From Streptomyces coffeae (GTDB lineage Bacteria > Actinomycetota > Actinomycetes > Streptomycetales > Streptomycetaceae), in assembly GCF_016741875.1 (NCBI RefSeq), contig NZ_JAERRF010000005.1:186001-250000 (forward strand): a DNA stretch of 64,000 nucleotides. The letters are read 5' to 3'. Both the position numbers and the translations under genes were made by a program. Positions 34,777 to 43,662 of this stretch are shown piece by piece. The notes under the pieces were generated by a model. The model worked only from the letters and a program-made list of their open reading frames with translations, had not been told where the DNA came from and did not search any database. The number at the start of each line of letters is the position of its first letter. Within the stretch, counting starts at the first letter, position 1.

Positions 34777-35020
34777 CCTCCGGCGGACACACGCTCGTCG
34801 TTCCGTCCGGAGGGACGAGAGCCGTGCGCTCCCGCGGTACCACCCTCCTTGGCCGAAAGCACTGCGCTCCCGGCCCCCTCATTGGGGTCGCGATGCCGGT
34901 TCTACTGGCCCTGGGCGGGGGTTCTTCCGGCGGCTCCGGGGTGATCCTTCACATCGCGCTCGCCCCCGGGCTCTCACCGTCCCCGGGTCGCTCATGGCCG
35001 CGTACGACGCTACTCGTCCC
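34777..35020 (-). promoter_or_regulatory. T-box riboswitch (tRNA-Ile), translational type
   Basis: Upstream of ileS on the minus strand is the invariant T-box block AGGGTGGTACCGCGG (34832-34846), whose GGTA region pairs with the NCCA end of uncharged tRNA. About 100 nt further upstream is a probable specifier ATC (Ile; complement of 34943-34945) in the context GGATCACC. After the T-box, CCTCCGG (complement of 34807-34813) can pair with CCGGAGG (complement of 34777-34783), which contains the ileS Shine-Dalgarno. No U-tract terminator is present, so control should be at translation initiation, as known for actinobacterial ileS T-boxes. Confidence 0.85.
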
Positions 35021-35399
35021 CATCCATGCCTTTCGCTGCGCCCAGTGTACGGGGCCGGACGGACCGCGGCCGACCGATTTCCGCACCGTCCGCTCGTGGC
35101 CTCCCTTCCCTCCCCGTTGCCGCCCCACTGCGCCGAGTGAGGTACCGGGCCGCCCGGGGATGACCCGAATGCCGATACGCCGGGTGCTGGAGTCCCGCGG
35201 TAGGGCGGGGTCACCCTCCGGTACCGGTCCGCGGCCGGATTCACCGGGTGCGGAGTGGGGCACAACGGTGGAGACCGGTTTGTCGTACGGGCAAGCCGGG
35301 CGAATCGGGCGGCGTGCCCCGTTGCCGCATCCCCGGAGTCGATTTATCGTTCCGGAACGATTCGCGAGCAAGATCACAATATGTGAAGGGGCCGCGGCC
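35021..35399. promoter_or_regulatory. Divergent promoter region between ileS T-box and dksA-like gene
   Basis: 379 bp without a gene. It must hold the ileS promoter (minus) and the promoter of the DksA-like gene (plus). The only clear structure is the perfect 16-bp palindrome ATCGTTCCGGAACGAT at 35346-35361, 38 bp before the dksA-like start. No other element is convincing. Confidence 0.5.
35346..35361. promoter_or_regulatory. 16-bp perfect palindrome upstream of dksA-like gene
   Basis: ATCGTTCCGGAACGAT is fully self-complementary and lies where a promoter or operator for the DksA-like gene is expected. Its binding protein is unknown. Confidence 0.45.
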
Positions 35400-36134
35400 A
35401 TGGTGGCTAGGAAGACCGCCGTGCAGAAGAGCACGGCGAAGGCGACGCAGGCCGCGCCCGCCGAGAAGAGCACATCGGGCAAGAAGGCCGCGAAGAAGAC
35501 CGCCGCGGCGGCGAAGTCCACGGCCAAGGCGACCGCGAAAGCTGCCAAGAAGAGCGCACCGACGAAGAAGACCACAGCCAAGAAGGCCGCACCGGCCAAG
35601 AAGGCGGTGCCCGCGAAGAAGACGGGAGCCAGGAAAGTGGTTGCGAAGAAGACCCCGGGTGGTGCGCCGACGGCGAAGAAGGCCACGACGACCGCGCCCC
35701 CCGTGCCCAAGGCCCGTGCCGCCGGCGCCCCGGTCGACCCCAGTGAGCTCGCGGTACGCCCCGGTGAGGACCCCTGGTCGGCGGAGGAGGTGGCCGAGGC
35801 GCGCGCCGAGCTGCTGACCGAGGCGGGCCGGCTGCGCACCGAGATCCTTGCCTCGGAGGAGGCGATCACCGGGCTGATGCGTGATTCCGGAGACGGTGCG
35901 GGCGACGATCAGGCCGACACCGGCACCAAGAACATCACCCGTGAGCACGAGATGGCCCTCGCCGGGAACGCCCGCGAGATGCTGCTCCAGACCGAGCGCG
36001 CCCTCGAGCGGCTGGACGCCGGGACCTACGGGCTCTGCGAGAACTGCGGCAACCCCATCGGAAAGGCCCGGATGCAGGCGTTCCCGCGGGCCACGCTGTG
36101 CGTCGAGTGCAAGCAGCGCCAGGAGCGCCGCTGA
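35400..36134 (+). CDS. DksA/TraR zinc-finger protein with histone H1-like N-terminus
   Basis: A 244-aa two-part protein. Residues 1 to about 110 are Lys/Ala/Thr-rich with many AKK and AAKK repeats, resembling the C-terminal tail of histone H1 and likely to bind DNA. Residues about 130-244 are a DksA/TraR domain: a coiled-coil hairpin with an acidic tip (DSGDGAGDDQ) and a C4 zinc finger (CENCGNPIG then CVEC). DksA proteins bind RNA polymerase in the secondary channel. ATG 35400 has GAAGGG nine bases upstream. The open frame extends far upstream, antisense to ileS, but that part is not coding. Confidence 0.9.
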   Translation: MVARKTAVQKSTAKATQAAPAEKSTSGKKAAKKTAAAAKSTAKATAKAAKKSAPTKKTTAKKAAPAKKAVPAKKTGARKVVAKKTPGGAPTAKKATTTAPPVPKARAAGAPVDPSELAVRPGEDPWSAEEVAEARAELLTEAGRLRTEILASEEAITGLMRDSGDGAGDDQADTGTKNITREHEMALAGNAREMLLQTERALERLDAGTYGLCENCGNPIGKARMQAFPRATLCVECKQRQERR

Positions 36135-36208
36135 CCACCCGGACGCGTGTGCCGTACCCTCGTCCTGAGCCAGGGGGAGACTGGCCCGGACGAGGTTGAG
36201 GGACTCAC

Positions 36209-36790
36209 GTGACAGAGGCGGAGCAGGCCATCGGTACACCAGATGCCGGGAAGGCCGAGGAGGGCGCCGGGACCAGCGCCGATACGACGGCTACCGGAGC
36301 CAGGGGGAAGCGGCGGATCGGGGTGCTGCTCGCCGTGGCCGCCTTCGCGTACCTGCTCGATCTGGTCAGCAAGCTGGTCGTGGTCGCCAAGCTGGAGCAC
36401 CACGCTCCGGTGGATCTGGTCGGCACCCTGCTCCGGCTCGAGGTGATCCGGAACCGCGGCGCCGCCTTCGGCTTCGGCGAGGCGATGACCATCGTCTTCA
36501 CGGTGATCGCGGCCGGGGTGATCCTGGTGATCGCCCGGCTGGCCCGCAAGCTCTACAGCCTGCCGTGGGCGATCGCGCTCGGGATGCTGCTCGGCGGGGC
36601 CTTCGGCAATCTCACCGACCGGGTCTTCCGGGCGCCCGGACACCTCCAGGGCGCGGTGGTGGACTTCATCGCCCCGGCCCACTTCGCGGTCTTCAACCTC
36701 GCCGACTCGGCCATCGTGTGCGGCGGCTTCCTGATCGTGATCCTGTCCTTCCGCGGCCTGGACCCGGACGGCACGGTCCACAAGGACTGA
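36209..36790 (+). CDS. lspA: Lipoprotein signal peptidase
   Basis: A 193-aa signal peptidase II removing the signal peptide of prolipoproteins after lipidation. It has four transmembrane helices after a 30-residue hydrophilic start. The catalytic Asp pair is in NLTDR (about 137) and NLADSA (about 166), and the family block is [14 protein letters not shown] 36209. A 21-bp tandem repeat multiplies its stop codon. It begins a run with an RluA-type enzyme and a GNAT, a common actinobacterial order. Confidence 0.95.
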   Translation: MTEAEQAIGTPDAGKAEEGAGTSADTTATGARGKRRIGVLLAVAAFAYLLDLVSKLVVVAKLEHHAPVDLVGTLLRLEVIRNRGAAFGFGEAMTIVFTVIAAGVILVIARLARKLYSLPWAIALGMLLGGAFGNLTDRVFRAPGHLQGAVVDFIAPAHFAVFNLADSAIVCGGFLIVILSFRGLDPDGTVHKD

Positions 36791-36838
36791 GCCCCGGCCC
36801 ACAAGGAATGAGCCACGGCCCACAAGGAATGAGCGGGG
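36776..36838 (+). repeat. Three 21-bp repeats over the lspA stop codon
   Basis: Units at 36776-36796, 36797-36817 and 36818-36838 (about GCCCACAAGGAATGAGCCACG). Since 21 bp is seven codons, TGA recurs in frame: the reading is VHKD stop, then APAHKE stop, then ATAHKE stop. The first unit is the end of lspA. Confidence 0.9.
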
Positions 36839-36905
36839 CCGGTCGGTCATGGCCGGTGTACGACGGCCGTACGAACCGGTCCGTCCGGTCCGGCATACTC
36901 GACGG

Positions 36906-37847
36906 GTGAGTACGATTCCCGAGATCCGCACCCTGCCCGTACCCGATGGCCTGGAGGGCGAGCGCGTCGATGCCGCGATCGCCCGGATGTTCGGCTTTTC
37001 GCGGACCAAGGCGGCCGAACTGGCCGCAGCCGGGAAGGTGCAGGTCGACGGCAGTGTCGCGGGCAAGTCCGACCGGGTCTCCGGCGGTGCCTGGCTCGAG
37101 GTCGAGATGCCGCAGGCCGCGCCGCCGGTGCGGATCGTCGCCGAGCCCGTCGAGGGCATGGAGATCGTCCACGACGACGACGACATCGTGGTGATCGTCA
37201 AGCCGGTCGGGGTCGCCGCTCACCCCAGCCCCGGCTGGTCCGGTCCCACCGTGATCGGGGGGCTGGCCGCCGCCGGGTTCCGGATCTCCACCTCCGGCGC
37301 CGCCGAGCGGCAGGGCATCGTCCACCGGCTGGACGTGGGCACCTCCGGGCTGATGGTCGTCGCCAAGTCCGAGCGCGCCTACACCCTGCTCAAGCAGCAG
37401 TTCCGGGAGCGCACCGTCGACAAGCGCTACCACGCGCTGGTGCAGGGCCACCCGGACCCGCTGAGCGGCACCATCGACGCACCGATCGGGCGCCATCCGC
37501 AGCATGACTACAAGTGGGCGGTGACCAGCGAAGGCAAGCCGAGCGTCACCCACTACGACCTGATCGAGGCGTTCCGCGCCGCCAGCCTCCTGGACATCAA
37601 GCTGGAGACCGGCCGCACGCATCAGATCCGGGTGCACATGGCCGCGCACCGCCACCCCTGCGTCGGCGACCTCACCTACGGCGCGGACCCGACGCTCGCC
37701 AAGCGGCTGAAGCTGACCCGGCAGTGGCTGCACGCGGTGCGGCTGGGCTTCGAGCACCCGGCCGACGGCGGCTGGACCGAGTTCGAGAGCGCCTACCCCG
37801 ACGACCTCCAGCGCGCCCTGGACATCGTGCGCGCGGAGAGCGCGTGA
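36906..37847 (+). CDS. RluA-family 23S rRNA pseudouridine synthase (RluD-like)
   Basis: A 313-aa enzyme with an N-terminal S4 RNA-binding domain (about 10-70, [20 protein letters not shown]) and a catalytic domain. The catalytic Asp is in [10 protein letters not shown] (about residue 143), and RTHQIRVHM is conserved. It converts uridines of 23S rRNA to pseudouridine, most like RluD. GTG 36906 was chosen over an in-frame start at 36849. Its stop overlaps the next GTG by 4 nt. Confidence 0.92.
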   Translation: MSTIPEIRTLPVPDGLEGERVDAAIARMFGFSRTKAAELAAAGKVQVDGSVAGKSDRVSGGAWLEVEMPQAAPPVRIVAEPVEGMEIVHDDDDIVVIVKPVGVAAHPSPGWSGPTVIGGLAAAGFRISTSGAAERQGIVHRLDVGTSGLMVVAKSERAYTLLKQQFRERTVDKRYHALVQGHPDPLSGTIDAPIGRHPQHDYKWAVTSEGKPSVTHYDLIEAFRAASLLDIKLETGRTHQIRVHMAAHRHPCVGDLTYGADPTLAKRLKLTRQWLHAVRLGFEHPADGGWTEFESAYPDDLQRALDIVRAESA

Positions 37848-38320
37848 CCGTCCCGGCGATCCGCGTCATCACCGACGGCGACCTCGCGGGCTGCTTCGCG
37901 GTCCGCCGCGAGGTTTTCGTGGGCGAGCAGCGGATCCCCGAAGAGGAGGAGATGGACGCGTACGACAGCGACGCCGTCCACCTCCTGGCCACCGGCCCCG
38001 AGGGGCGCCCCGTCGGCACCGTCCGCTTTCTGCACGGTGCCACCGCCGCCACGAAGTACGCCCACGCCGGGGTGGACGGCGCCACCACCGCCGCCCTCGG
38101 CCGCCTGGCCGTGACGGCGGCGGCCCGTGGTACCGGGCTCGGGGCCGCGTTGGTGCGGGCCGTCGAGGCCGAGGCGCTCCGCCGCGGGCTCACCGCGGTC
38201 TATCTGGAGGCTCAGACCCATGCGCTCGGCTTCTACGAGCGGCTGGGCTACGAGGCGTTCGGCCCGGAGTTCGACGAGGGCAGCGGCATTCCGCACCGCG
38301 CGATGCGGCGGGTCCTGTAG
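37844..38320 (+). CDS. GNAT family N-acetyltransferase
   Basis: A 158-aa acetyltransferase with an ElaA-like N-terminus ([18 protein letters not shown]), the acetyl-CoA loop in [12 protein letters not shown] (about 93-104) and the C-terminal block [12 protein letters not shown]. The substrate is unknown. GTG 37844 overlaps the stop of the pseudouridine synthase gene, so the two are coupled. Full length for the family. Confidence 0.88.
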   Translation: MTVPAIRVITDGDLAGCFAVRREVFVGEQRIPEEEEMDAYDSDAVHLLATGPEGRPVGTVRFLHGATAATKYAHAGVDGATTAALGRLAVTAAARGTGLGAALVRAVEAEALRRGLTAVYLEAQTHALGFYERLGYEAFGPEFDEGSGIPHRAMRRVL

Positions 38321-38327
38321 GGGAGCC

Positions 38328-39461
38328 TCAGCTCCGGCCGCGCCCTGTGCCGTCCTTGCTCAGCGTGTCGTCGAAGCGGGCGAAGTGGTCCTCGCGCTCG
38401 GGGCGGCGCCGGGGCTGCGGGGCGGTGGCCGGCGCGGGGGCGGTGGCGATCCGCGGCAGGGCGTAGGGATGGAAGTCCCGCAGGAACGCGATCATCTGCT
38501 CGCGCACCTCGCAGCGGATCGTCCAGGCGTCGTCCGGATCCCGGGCGGTGACCAGCGCCCGCACCACGATGGTGCTCGGGGTGGTGTCGGTCACCAGGAG
38601 GTTCCAGTCCCGGCCGTCCCAGGCGGTGGAGCTCTGCACGATCTCCCGCAGCCGGTCGCGCATCTCCTCGATGGGCGCCCCGTGGTCCAGGTGGAACAGG
38701 ACCGTGGCCGTCTTCTGGGTGCCGCCGCGCGACCAGTTCTCGAACGGCTTGGAGGTGAAGTACGACACCGGCATCGTGATCCGGCGCTCGTCCCAGGTGC
38801 GTACGGACAGGAAGGTCAGGGTGATCTCCTCGACCGTGCCCCATTCGCCGTCGACCACCACGGTGTCGCCGATGCGCACCATGTCGCCGAAGGCGATCTG
38901 GAGCCCGGCGAACAGATTGCCCAGCGTCGACTGGGCGGCGATACCGGCGACGATGCCGACGAGCCCGGCGGAGGCCAGCATCGAGGTGCCGACCGCGCGC
39001 ATGGCCGGGAAGGTCAGCAGCATCGCGGAGATCGCCACCACCCCGACGACCGCGGTCACCACCCGCTGGATCAGCGTCACCTGGGTGCGCACCCGGCGCA
39101 CCCGTGCCGGGTCGTGGGCGCTGGCGGCGTAGCGCGCGTAGCTGGACTCCACCACGACCGACGCGACCCGCACCACCAGCCATGCGGTGGCCGCGATCAG
39201 CACCAGGGCCAGGAGCTGACCGATGGCCGAGCTGTGTGCCTCGACGACCTTCGCCCGTGTCTTGTCGTACGAACCGCTGAGCAGCGCCGTGCACACGGTC
39301 ACCTGCAAGGGGAGCCGACAGCGCCGCAGCAGACCCCACAGCGGGGTCTCCGGGTGCCGGGCATCGGCCCTCCGCAGCAACCAGTCGACGGCCCAGCCGA
39401 TGCACAGCGTGATGGCCAGTGAGCCGCCGATGACGACGAGCGGACGCAGTACGTCCTCCAT
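38328..39461 (-). CDS. MscS-family mechanosensitive channel
   Basis: A 377-aa channel protein. Three or four transmembrane helices precede the pore-lining helix and beta domain; the MscS core is GIVAGIAAQSTLGNLFAGLQ and GDTVVVDGEWGTVEEI. It ends with a Pro/Arg-rich tail. It should release solutes on osmotic downshock. ATG 39461 has GAGG at nine bases; a GTG two codons earlier (39467) is equally possible. Its stop lies 7 bp from that of the convergent GNAT gene. Confidence 0.9.
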   Translation of the reverse strand: MEDVLRPLVVIGGSLAITLCIGWAVDWLLRRADARHPETPLWGLLRRCRLPLQVTVCTALLSGSYDKTRAKVVEAHSSAIGQLLALVLIAATAWLVVRVASVVVESSYARYAASAHDPARVRRVRTQVTLIQRVVTAVVGVVAISAMLLTFPAMRAVGTSMLASAGLVGIVAGIAAQSTLGNLFAGLQIAFGDMVRIGDTVVVDGEWGTVEEITLTFLSVRTWDERRITMPVSYFTSKPFENWSRGGTQKTATVLFHLDHGAPIEEMRDRLREIVQSSTAWDGRDWNLLVTDTTPSTIVVRALVTARDPDDAWTIRCEVREQMIAFLRDFHPYALPRIATAPAPATAPQPRRRPEREDHFARFDDTLSKDGTGRGRS

Positions 39462-39582
39462 GGACACCTACCTCATCCTTCCTTCGGGAGTCCCGGGTGT
39501 CCCGTCTTCCCGGATCCGCCCCCTCCGGAACGTAACTGGCACGATGGGACGAGCGAAACCCCGGATGAGGAGAAGTGAAGCG

Positions 39583-40164
39583 GTGGCGGAAGCGTCGACG
39601 GTCGTTCTGTTCCACTCCGTGTACGGGCTGCGCCCCGCGGTGCACGCGGCGGCCGGCCGGCTGCGGGCGGCCGGGCACGAGGTGATCGTGCCCGACCTGT
39701 ACGAGGGGCGGACGGCGGACAGCGTCGAGGAGGGCATTGCCGTCAAGGACGAGATCGGCCGGGAGGAGCTGCTGAAGCGGGCCATCACCGCGGCGGCGCC
39801 CCACTCCGAGCGCGGGCTGGTCTACGCGGGCTTCTCGCTCGGCGCGTCGATCGCGCAGAACCTGGCCCTGGGCGACGAGAAGGCCCGCGGGCTGCTTCTG
39901 CTGCACGGCACCTCGGACATCGCCGACGACGCGGCCACCGACGAACTGCCGGTGCAGCTGCATATCGCCGACCCCGACCCGTTCGAGCCGCACGACTGGC
40001 TCAGCGCGTGGTATCTGCGGATGCGGCGGGCGGGCGCCGAGGTGGAGGTCTTCCGCTACGCCGGGGCCGGGCATCTGTACACCGACCCCGAGCTGCCGGA
40101 CTACGACAAGGAAGCGGCCGAGGCCACCTGGCGGGTGGCCCTCGGCTTCCTCGACGAACTCTGA
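39583..40164 (+). CDS. Dienelactone hydrolase family protein
   Basis: A 193-aa alpha/beta hydrolase. The nucleophile elbow GFSLGAS carries Ser85 instead of the Cys of classic dienelactone hydrolase; the acid is near DPDPFEPHDW and the His in GAGHLYTD. The substrate is unknown. GTG 39583 follows GGATGAGGAGAAG. The end of the gene, including TGA, is duplicated as a 14-bp tandem repeat. Confidence 0.88.
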   Translation: MAEASTVVLFHSVYGLRPAVHAAAGRLRAAGHEVIVPDLYEGRTADSVEEGIAVKDEIGREELLKRAITAAAPHSERGLVYAGFSLGASIAQNLALGDEKARGLLLLHGTSDIADDAATDELPVQLHIADPDPFEPHDWLSAWYLRMRRAGAEVEVFRYAGAGHLYTDPELPDYDKEAAEATWRVALGFLDEL

Positions 40165-40180
40165 GCGACGAACTCTGAGC
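40153..40180 (+). repeat. Two 14-bp repeats over the dienelactone hydrolase stop codon
   Basis: GACGAACTCTGAGC occurs twice in direct succession (40153-40166 and 40167-40180). The first copy carries the stop codon. The copies are identical, pointing to a recent event. Confidence 0.9.
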
Positions 40181-40203
40181 CCGCGCAGGCGGGTTCGTAC
40201 GGT

Positions 40204-41841
40204 TCAGGCCACCGGGTTGTCGACGCGCTCGATCTTCTGAGTGCCCGAGAGCGTGCGGTACGACCGGGCCCAGGACGAGGCGGCGTGCGGATCGGTCCGG
40301 TCGGAGACCGTGTAGTAGTCCATCTGGGCCCGCTCGGCGGTGATGTCGAGCACACCGTAGCCGTGCGAATCCATGTCCAGCCACTTCACATGGCGGTTGG
40401 CGGCCTTGATGGCCGCGGCCGCCACCAGGGACAGCGTGTGCGGTGCCACATGGAGGATGTCGTCGATGTTGTCGGAGGTCACCGAGGTGACCACGAACTC
40501 GGTGGCGGCGGACCGGGACAGCGGATAGGTGGCGGCCTTCACCGGTACGTCGTTGGCCCACGCCATATGGATGTCACCGGTCAGGAAGACGGTGTTGTTG
40601 ATGGAGTTGTCGGTCAGATGGGCCAGCAGCTCGCGCCGGTCGTCCGTATAGCCGTCCCACTGGTCGGTGTTGGTGGCCAGCCCGCCCTTGGGCAGCCCGA
40701 GCAGCTCGGCGAGCGGGCCCAGCAGATCGGCCGGGATGGAGCCGAAGGCCACCGGCGAGATCATCACCGAGTTGCCCACCAGCCGCCAGGTGGTGTTCGA
40801 GCCGGACAGACCGGACTTGAGCCAGTCCAGCTGAGCGCGCCCGGTGAGCGTACGGTCCGGGTCGTCCACCTCGCCGCTGCCGGTGGACACCTGCTGATCG
40901 CGGAACGAGCGCAGGTCCAGCAGGTGGAGGTCGGCCAGGTTGCCGTAGCGCAGCCGCCGGTAGGTGGTGCCCTGGGTGGAGGTGCGCACCGGCATCCACT
41001 CGAAGTACGCCTGCTTGGCGACGGACATCCGGGCCGCCCAGGTGCCCTCGCTGTCCGGGGTGTGGTTCTCCGCCCCGCCCGACCAGGCGTTGTCGGCGAA
41101 CTCGTGGTCGTCCCAGATGGCGATCACCGGCAGCGCGGCGTGCAGCGCCTGCGCGTCGGCGTCGGTCTTGTACGTGGCGTGCCGGACGCGGTAGTCGGCG
41201 AGGGTGATGATCTCGTGGGTCGGCTGGTGCGGCCGGACGACGTACTTTGCCTCCGGGTACTCGCCGCTCTTGTACTCGTAGATGTAGTCGCCGAGGTGGA
41301 GGATGGCGTCCAGGTCGGTACGGCCCGCCAGATGACGGTACGGCGAGAAGTAGCCCGACTCCCAGTTGGCGCAGGAGACCACGCCGAAACGCACCTTGTC
41401 GGCGGAGGCGTTCTCGGCGGGGGTGGTGCGGGTGCGGCCCACCGGTGAGGTGGCGCCGCCGTCGGCGCTGAAGCGGTAGAAGTAGTCGGTGGCGGGCTTG
41501 AGTCCGCGGACATCGGCCTTGACGGTGTGGTCGGCGGCGGCGGAGGCGCGGACCGTGCCGTGGGCGACGACCGAGCGGAAGTCCTTGTCCGAGGCCACCT
41601 CCCAGCGGACGTCGATGGCGGGGCCGCGCCCGGAGCCGGGCACCGCGTCCGGCGTGGGGGTGATCCGGGTCCACAGCAGGACTCCGTCGGGCAACGGGTC
41701 ACCGGAGGCGACGCCGTGCACGAAGGCAGGGCCGTCCGCGGCGTGGGCGGGGAGGCCGGCGAGGGGCAGCAGGGCGGCGGTCGCGGCTACGGCCGTGACG
41801 GCGCTGCGGCGCGATATGTGGTGGTGGTCATGGGGGGTCAC
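40204..41841 (-). CDS. phoD: PhoD-type alkaline phosphatase, Tat-exported
   Basis: A 545-aa secreted phosphodiesterase/phosphatase. The N-terminus carries a twin-arginine signal ([11 protein letters not shown], Arg11-Arg12) with cleavage likely after LPAHA. Metal-binding segments are [18 protein letters not shown] and LTGDIHMAW. Usually calcium/iron dependent and PhoP-controlled. Start GTG 41841 has no Shine-Dalgarno, but a TAATCT hexamer lies eight bases upstream, so the mRNA may be leaderless. An 18-bp palindrome overlaps that hexamer. I found no convincing PHO box. Confidence 0.93.
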   Translation of the reverse strand: MTPHDHHHISRRSAVTAVAATAALLPLAGLPAHAADGPAFVHGVASGDPLPDGVLLWTRITPTPDAVPGSGRGPAIDVRWEVASDKDFRSVVAHGTVRASAAADHTVKADVRGLKPATDYFYRFSADGGATSPVGRTRTTPAENASADKVRFGVVSCANWESGYFSPYRHLAGRTDLDAILHLGDYIYEYKSGEYPEAKYVVRPHQPTHEIITLADYRVRHATYKTDADAQALHAALPVIAIWDDHEFADNAWSGGAENHTPDSEGTWAARMSVAKQAYFEWMPVRTSTQGTTYRRLRYGNLADLHLLDLRSFRDQQVSTGSGEVDDPDRTLTGRAQLDWLKSGLSGSNTTWRLVGNSVMISPVAFGSIPADLLGPLAELLGLPKGGLATNTDQWDGYTDDRRELLAHLTDNSINNTVFLTGDIHMAWANDVPVKAATYPLSRSAATEFVVTSVTSDNIDDILHVAPHTLSLVAAAAIKAANRHVKWLDMDSHGYGVLDITAERAQMDYYTVSDRTDPHAASSWARSYRTLSGTQKIERVDNPVA

Positions 41842-41850
41842 GGCGGAGGA

Positions 41851-41868
41851 GATTACTGGTAAGTAATC
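41851..41868. promoter_or_regulatory. Palindrome and possible -10 just upstream of phoD
   Basis: GATTACT (41851-41857) and AGTAATC (41862-41868) form a palindrome with a 4-bp centre, nine bases before the phoD start. On the minus strand it contains TAATCT, a plausible -10. An operator here would block transcription directly. Confidence 0.4.
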
Positions 41869-41934
41869 CCAGAGGACAGGCCTCGGCGGGAAGTTCGCCT
41901 ACATGTCTCCCCGGAGACCGCTCGCAGACACCGA

Positions 41935-41974
41935 GGGGCCGGTGCGCGGGCCGTTCCCGGCGCGCACCGGCCCC
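41935..41974 (-). terminator. Strong hairpin between DsbA-like gene and phoD
   Basis: Perfect 13-bp arms GGGGCCGGTGCGC (41935-41947) and its complement (41962-41974), with inner GGG/CCC pairs. It lies 23 bp after the stop of the minus-strand DsbA-like gene and upstream of phoD. Confidence 0.75.
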
Positions 41975-41996
41975 GTCAAGGATCGTGGGGTTGCGG

Positions 41997-42833
41997 CTAC
42001 TTCTTCAGGTGCTGCTGGACGAGCGGGGTGAACTGCTCCGGGGTCATCGGCGGGTTCTCGTTGACCTCCAGGTTCTTGCCGTTCATCTGGAAGGCCGGGG
42101 TACCGGTGATGCCGTCCTTCTTGGCCTTGTTGAAGGTCTTGGACATCTCGACCGCCCAGTGGTCGTAGGTGCCCTTCTTCACGGCCCGCTCGAACTCCTT
42201 GTTGCCCTTGAGGACCTTGACCTGCTGCGCGACGGCGAGCAGCTTCTTGTCGTCCTTGAAGGCGTCGTCGGTCTCCTTGGGGTGGTTCTTCGCCGAGTAG
42301 AGCGCGGACTTGTACTCGAGGAAGGCGTCCGGGCTGACGTTCAGCGCCGCGCCCAGCGCGCTCAGGGAGTTCTTGGAGCCGGTGCCGACGATCTGCTGGG
42401 CGTCGTCCAGGAAGGCGGCCATCGTGTACTGCACCTTGTAGGTGCCCTTCTTCATGTCCGCCTCGACGGTCTTGCCGGTGAACTGCTCGAACTGGGAGCA
42501 GACCGGGCAGCGCATGTCCTCGTAGACATGCAGGGTGTTCTTGGCGCTCTTCTTGCCGATGATCAGCGTGGTGCCGTTGGGGCCGGAAGTGTTCGCGGGC
42601 GTGACCAGCTTGGTCTTCTCGGCGGCCGCCGTCCACTTCTGGCTGACGGTGGTGTCGCCGTCCATGTTGGAGACGGCGTAACCTATGCCGCCGGCTATCG
42701 CCAGCACCGTGACGACCGCGCCGCCCACGATCAGCTGGCGGCGCATCCGGTCCTTCTTCGCCTGGCGCTCGCGCTCGGCGCGCAGCCGCTCGCGCGCGGC
42801 CTGCTTGTTCTGGTGGCTATTGCGGTTGCTCAT
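41997..42833 (-). CDS. DsbA-like thioredoxin-fold membrane protein (1)
   Basis: A 278-aa protein with a highly charged cytoplasmic N-terminus, a transmembrane helix (about 33-53) and an extracytoplasmic DsbA-type domain. The active site is CPVC (109-112) and the cis-Pro loop is GTPAF. It should form or isomerise disulfides in exported proteins. A paralogue with the same DMRCPVCSQFEQ block lies at 43663-44724, with an orphan membrane protein between them. It ends at a strong hairpin. Confidence 0.9.
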   Translation of the reverse strand: MSNRNSHQNKQAARERLRAERERQAKKDRMRRQLIVGGAVVTVLAIAGGIGYAVSNMDGDTTVSQKWTAAAEKTKLVTPANTSGPNGTTLIIGKKSAKNTLHVYEDMRCPVCSQFEQFTGKTVEADMKKGTYKVQYTMAAFLDDAQQIVGTGSKNSLSALGAALNVSPDAFLEYKSALYSAKNHPKETDDAFKDDKKLLAVAQQVKVLKGNKEFERAVKKGTYDHWAVEMSKTFNKAKKDGITGTPAFQMNGKNLEVNENPPMTPEQFTPLVQQHLKK

Positions 42834-42917
42834 ATGTGATCGATCTCCGTCGTGAATGCGTCAGTACTGCGTACGGGTGGGTGGATCGCTGTGCTCAGAG
42901 CTGCGCTCGGAGCGTGC

Positions 42918-43598
42918 TCAGGCCAGAGCCGAGCAGGGCGGTCCACGACGCACGACGGAGTGCCCGAGGAGGGGGAGCGCGGGTGCCGGACGGGCCGGGC
43001 GCACCACGCGCGGACCCGGGCGGAGCGGCTCCAGCGCCGCGCCGACCGCCGCGGCGGCCAGCAGCAGGGGCCGGAAGGCGAACCAGGCCAGCGAGCCCAG
43101 CAGCCGCCCGACGGCGGCCTCGCCGCGGCGCAGCCAGGCCGAGGCGATCAGCCCCACCGCGATATGCGCGGCCAGCAGCAGCCAGGGCGTGGCGGAGCTG
43201 ACCGCGACCGCCAGCGGGGTCCCACCGCCCGAATGGGTCACCTGGGCCAGCGGGGTGCCGACATCGCCGCCCTTGCAGAGCACCGTGACGCCCATGGAGC
43301 GCAGGGAGCCCGCCACCGGTCCGCCGGACTGCCCGTAGCAGGCGTGCTGGCCGGTGGTGAAGACGGTGTCGGCGGCCAGCTCCAGCGGGACCAGCAGGGC
43401 GGCGATGCTCCAGAAGCCGCGCTCCCGGCCCGCGAGGGCGTAGGCGAGGGCGAAGACGGCGACCGACAGCACGGCGACGGTGGCCAGCGGCAGCGGGGTG
43501 CGCGACAGCAGCACATGGGACGCCGACGACAGCGTGACGCACAGCGCTGTGAAGAGCGCCGCGCGCACGGTCCTCAGCTGCGGTCCGGTGCTGTCCAT
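42918..43598 (-). CDS. Polytopic membrane protein between two DsbA-like genes
   Basis: About 226 aa with four to five hydrophobic helices and an extracytoplasmic loop containing ACYGQSGG and VLCKGGD, where two Cys could form a disulfide. The C-terminal 35 residues are Arg/Pro-rich. No CxxC motif is present, so it is not a standard VKOR or DsbB. No family recognised. Start ATG 43598 (MDSTGPQLR) is one of three nearby candidates (43616, 43640). Same strand as both DsbA-like genes, which suggests a shared role in envelope redox (inference only). Confidence 0.7.
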   Translation of the reverse strand: MDSTGPQLRTVRAALFTALCVTLSSASHVLLSRTPLPLATVAVLSVAVFALAYALAGRERGFWSIAALLVPLELAADTVFTTGQHACYGQSGGPVAGSLRSMGVTVLCKGGDVGTPLAQVTHSGGGTPLAVAVSSATPWLLLAAHIAVGLIASAWLRRGEAAVGRLLGSLAWFAFRPLLLAAAAVGAALEPLRPGPRVVRPARPAPALPLLGHSVVRRGPPCSALA

Positions 43599-43662
43599 GA
43601 CCTCAAAGTCTGCCATGGCCGGTTGTAGGGGCGACATCAAGAGCCGGCCCGGCCCCTGCCGG

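Noticed and set aside
32424..35399. Long open frame upstream of and in frame with the DksA-like gene, antisense to ileS
   Set aside because: The real gene starts at 35400 with a good ribosome-binding site; the upstream part is antisense to ileS and to the T-box and has no homology.
41893..41910. Possible PHO box GTTCGCC-N4-TGTCTCC upstream of phoD
   Set aside because: It reads in the wrong direction for phoD, and both 7-mers match the GTTCACC consensus poorly.
42918..43598. VKOR/DsbB identity for the membrane protein between the DsbA-like genes
   Set aside because: No CxxC motif and no quinone-site pattern; only two isolated Cys in the outside loop.
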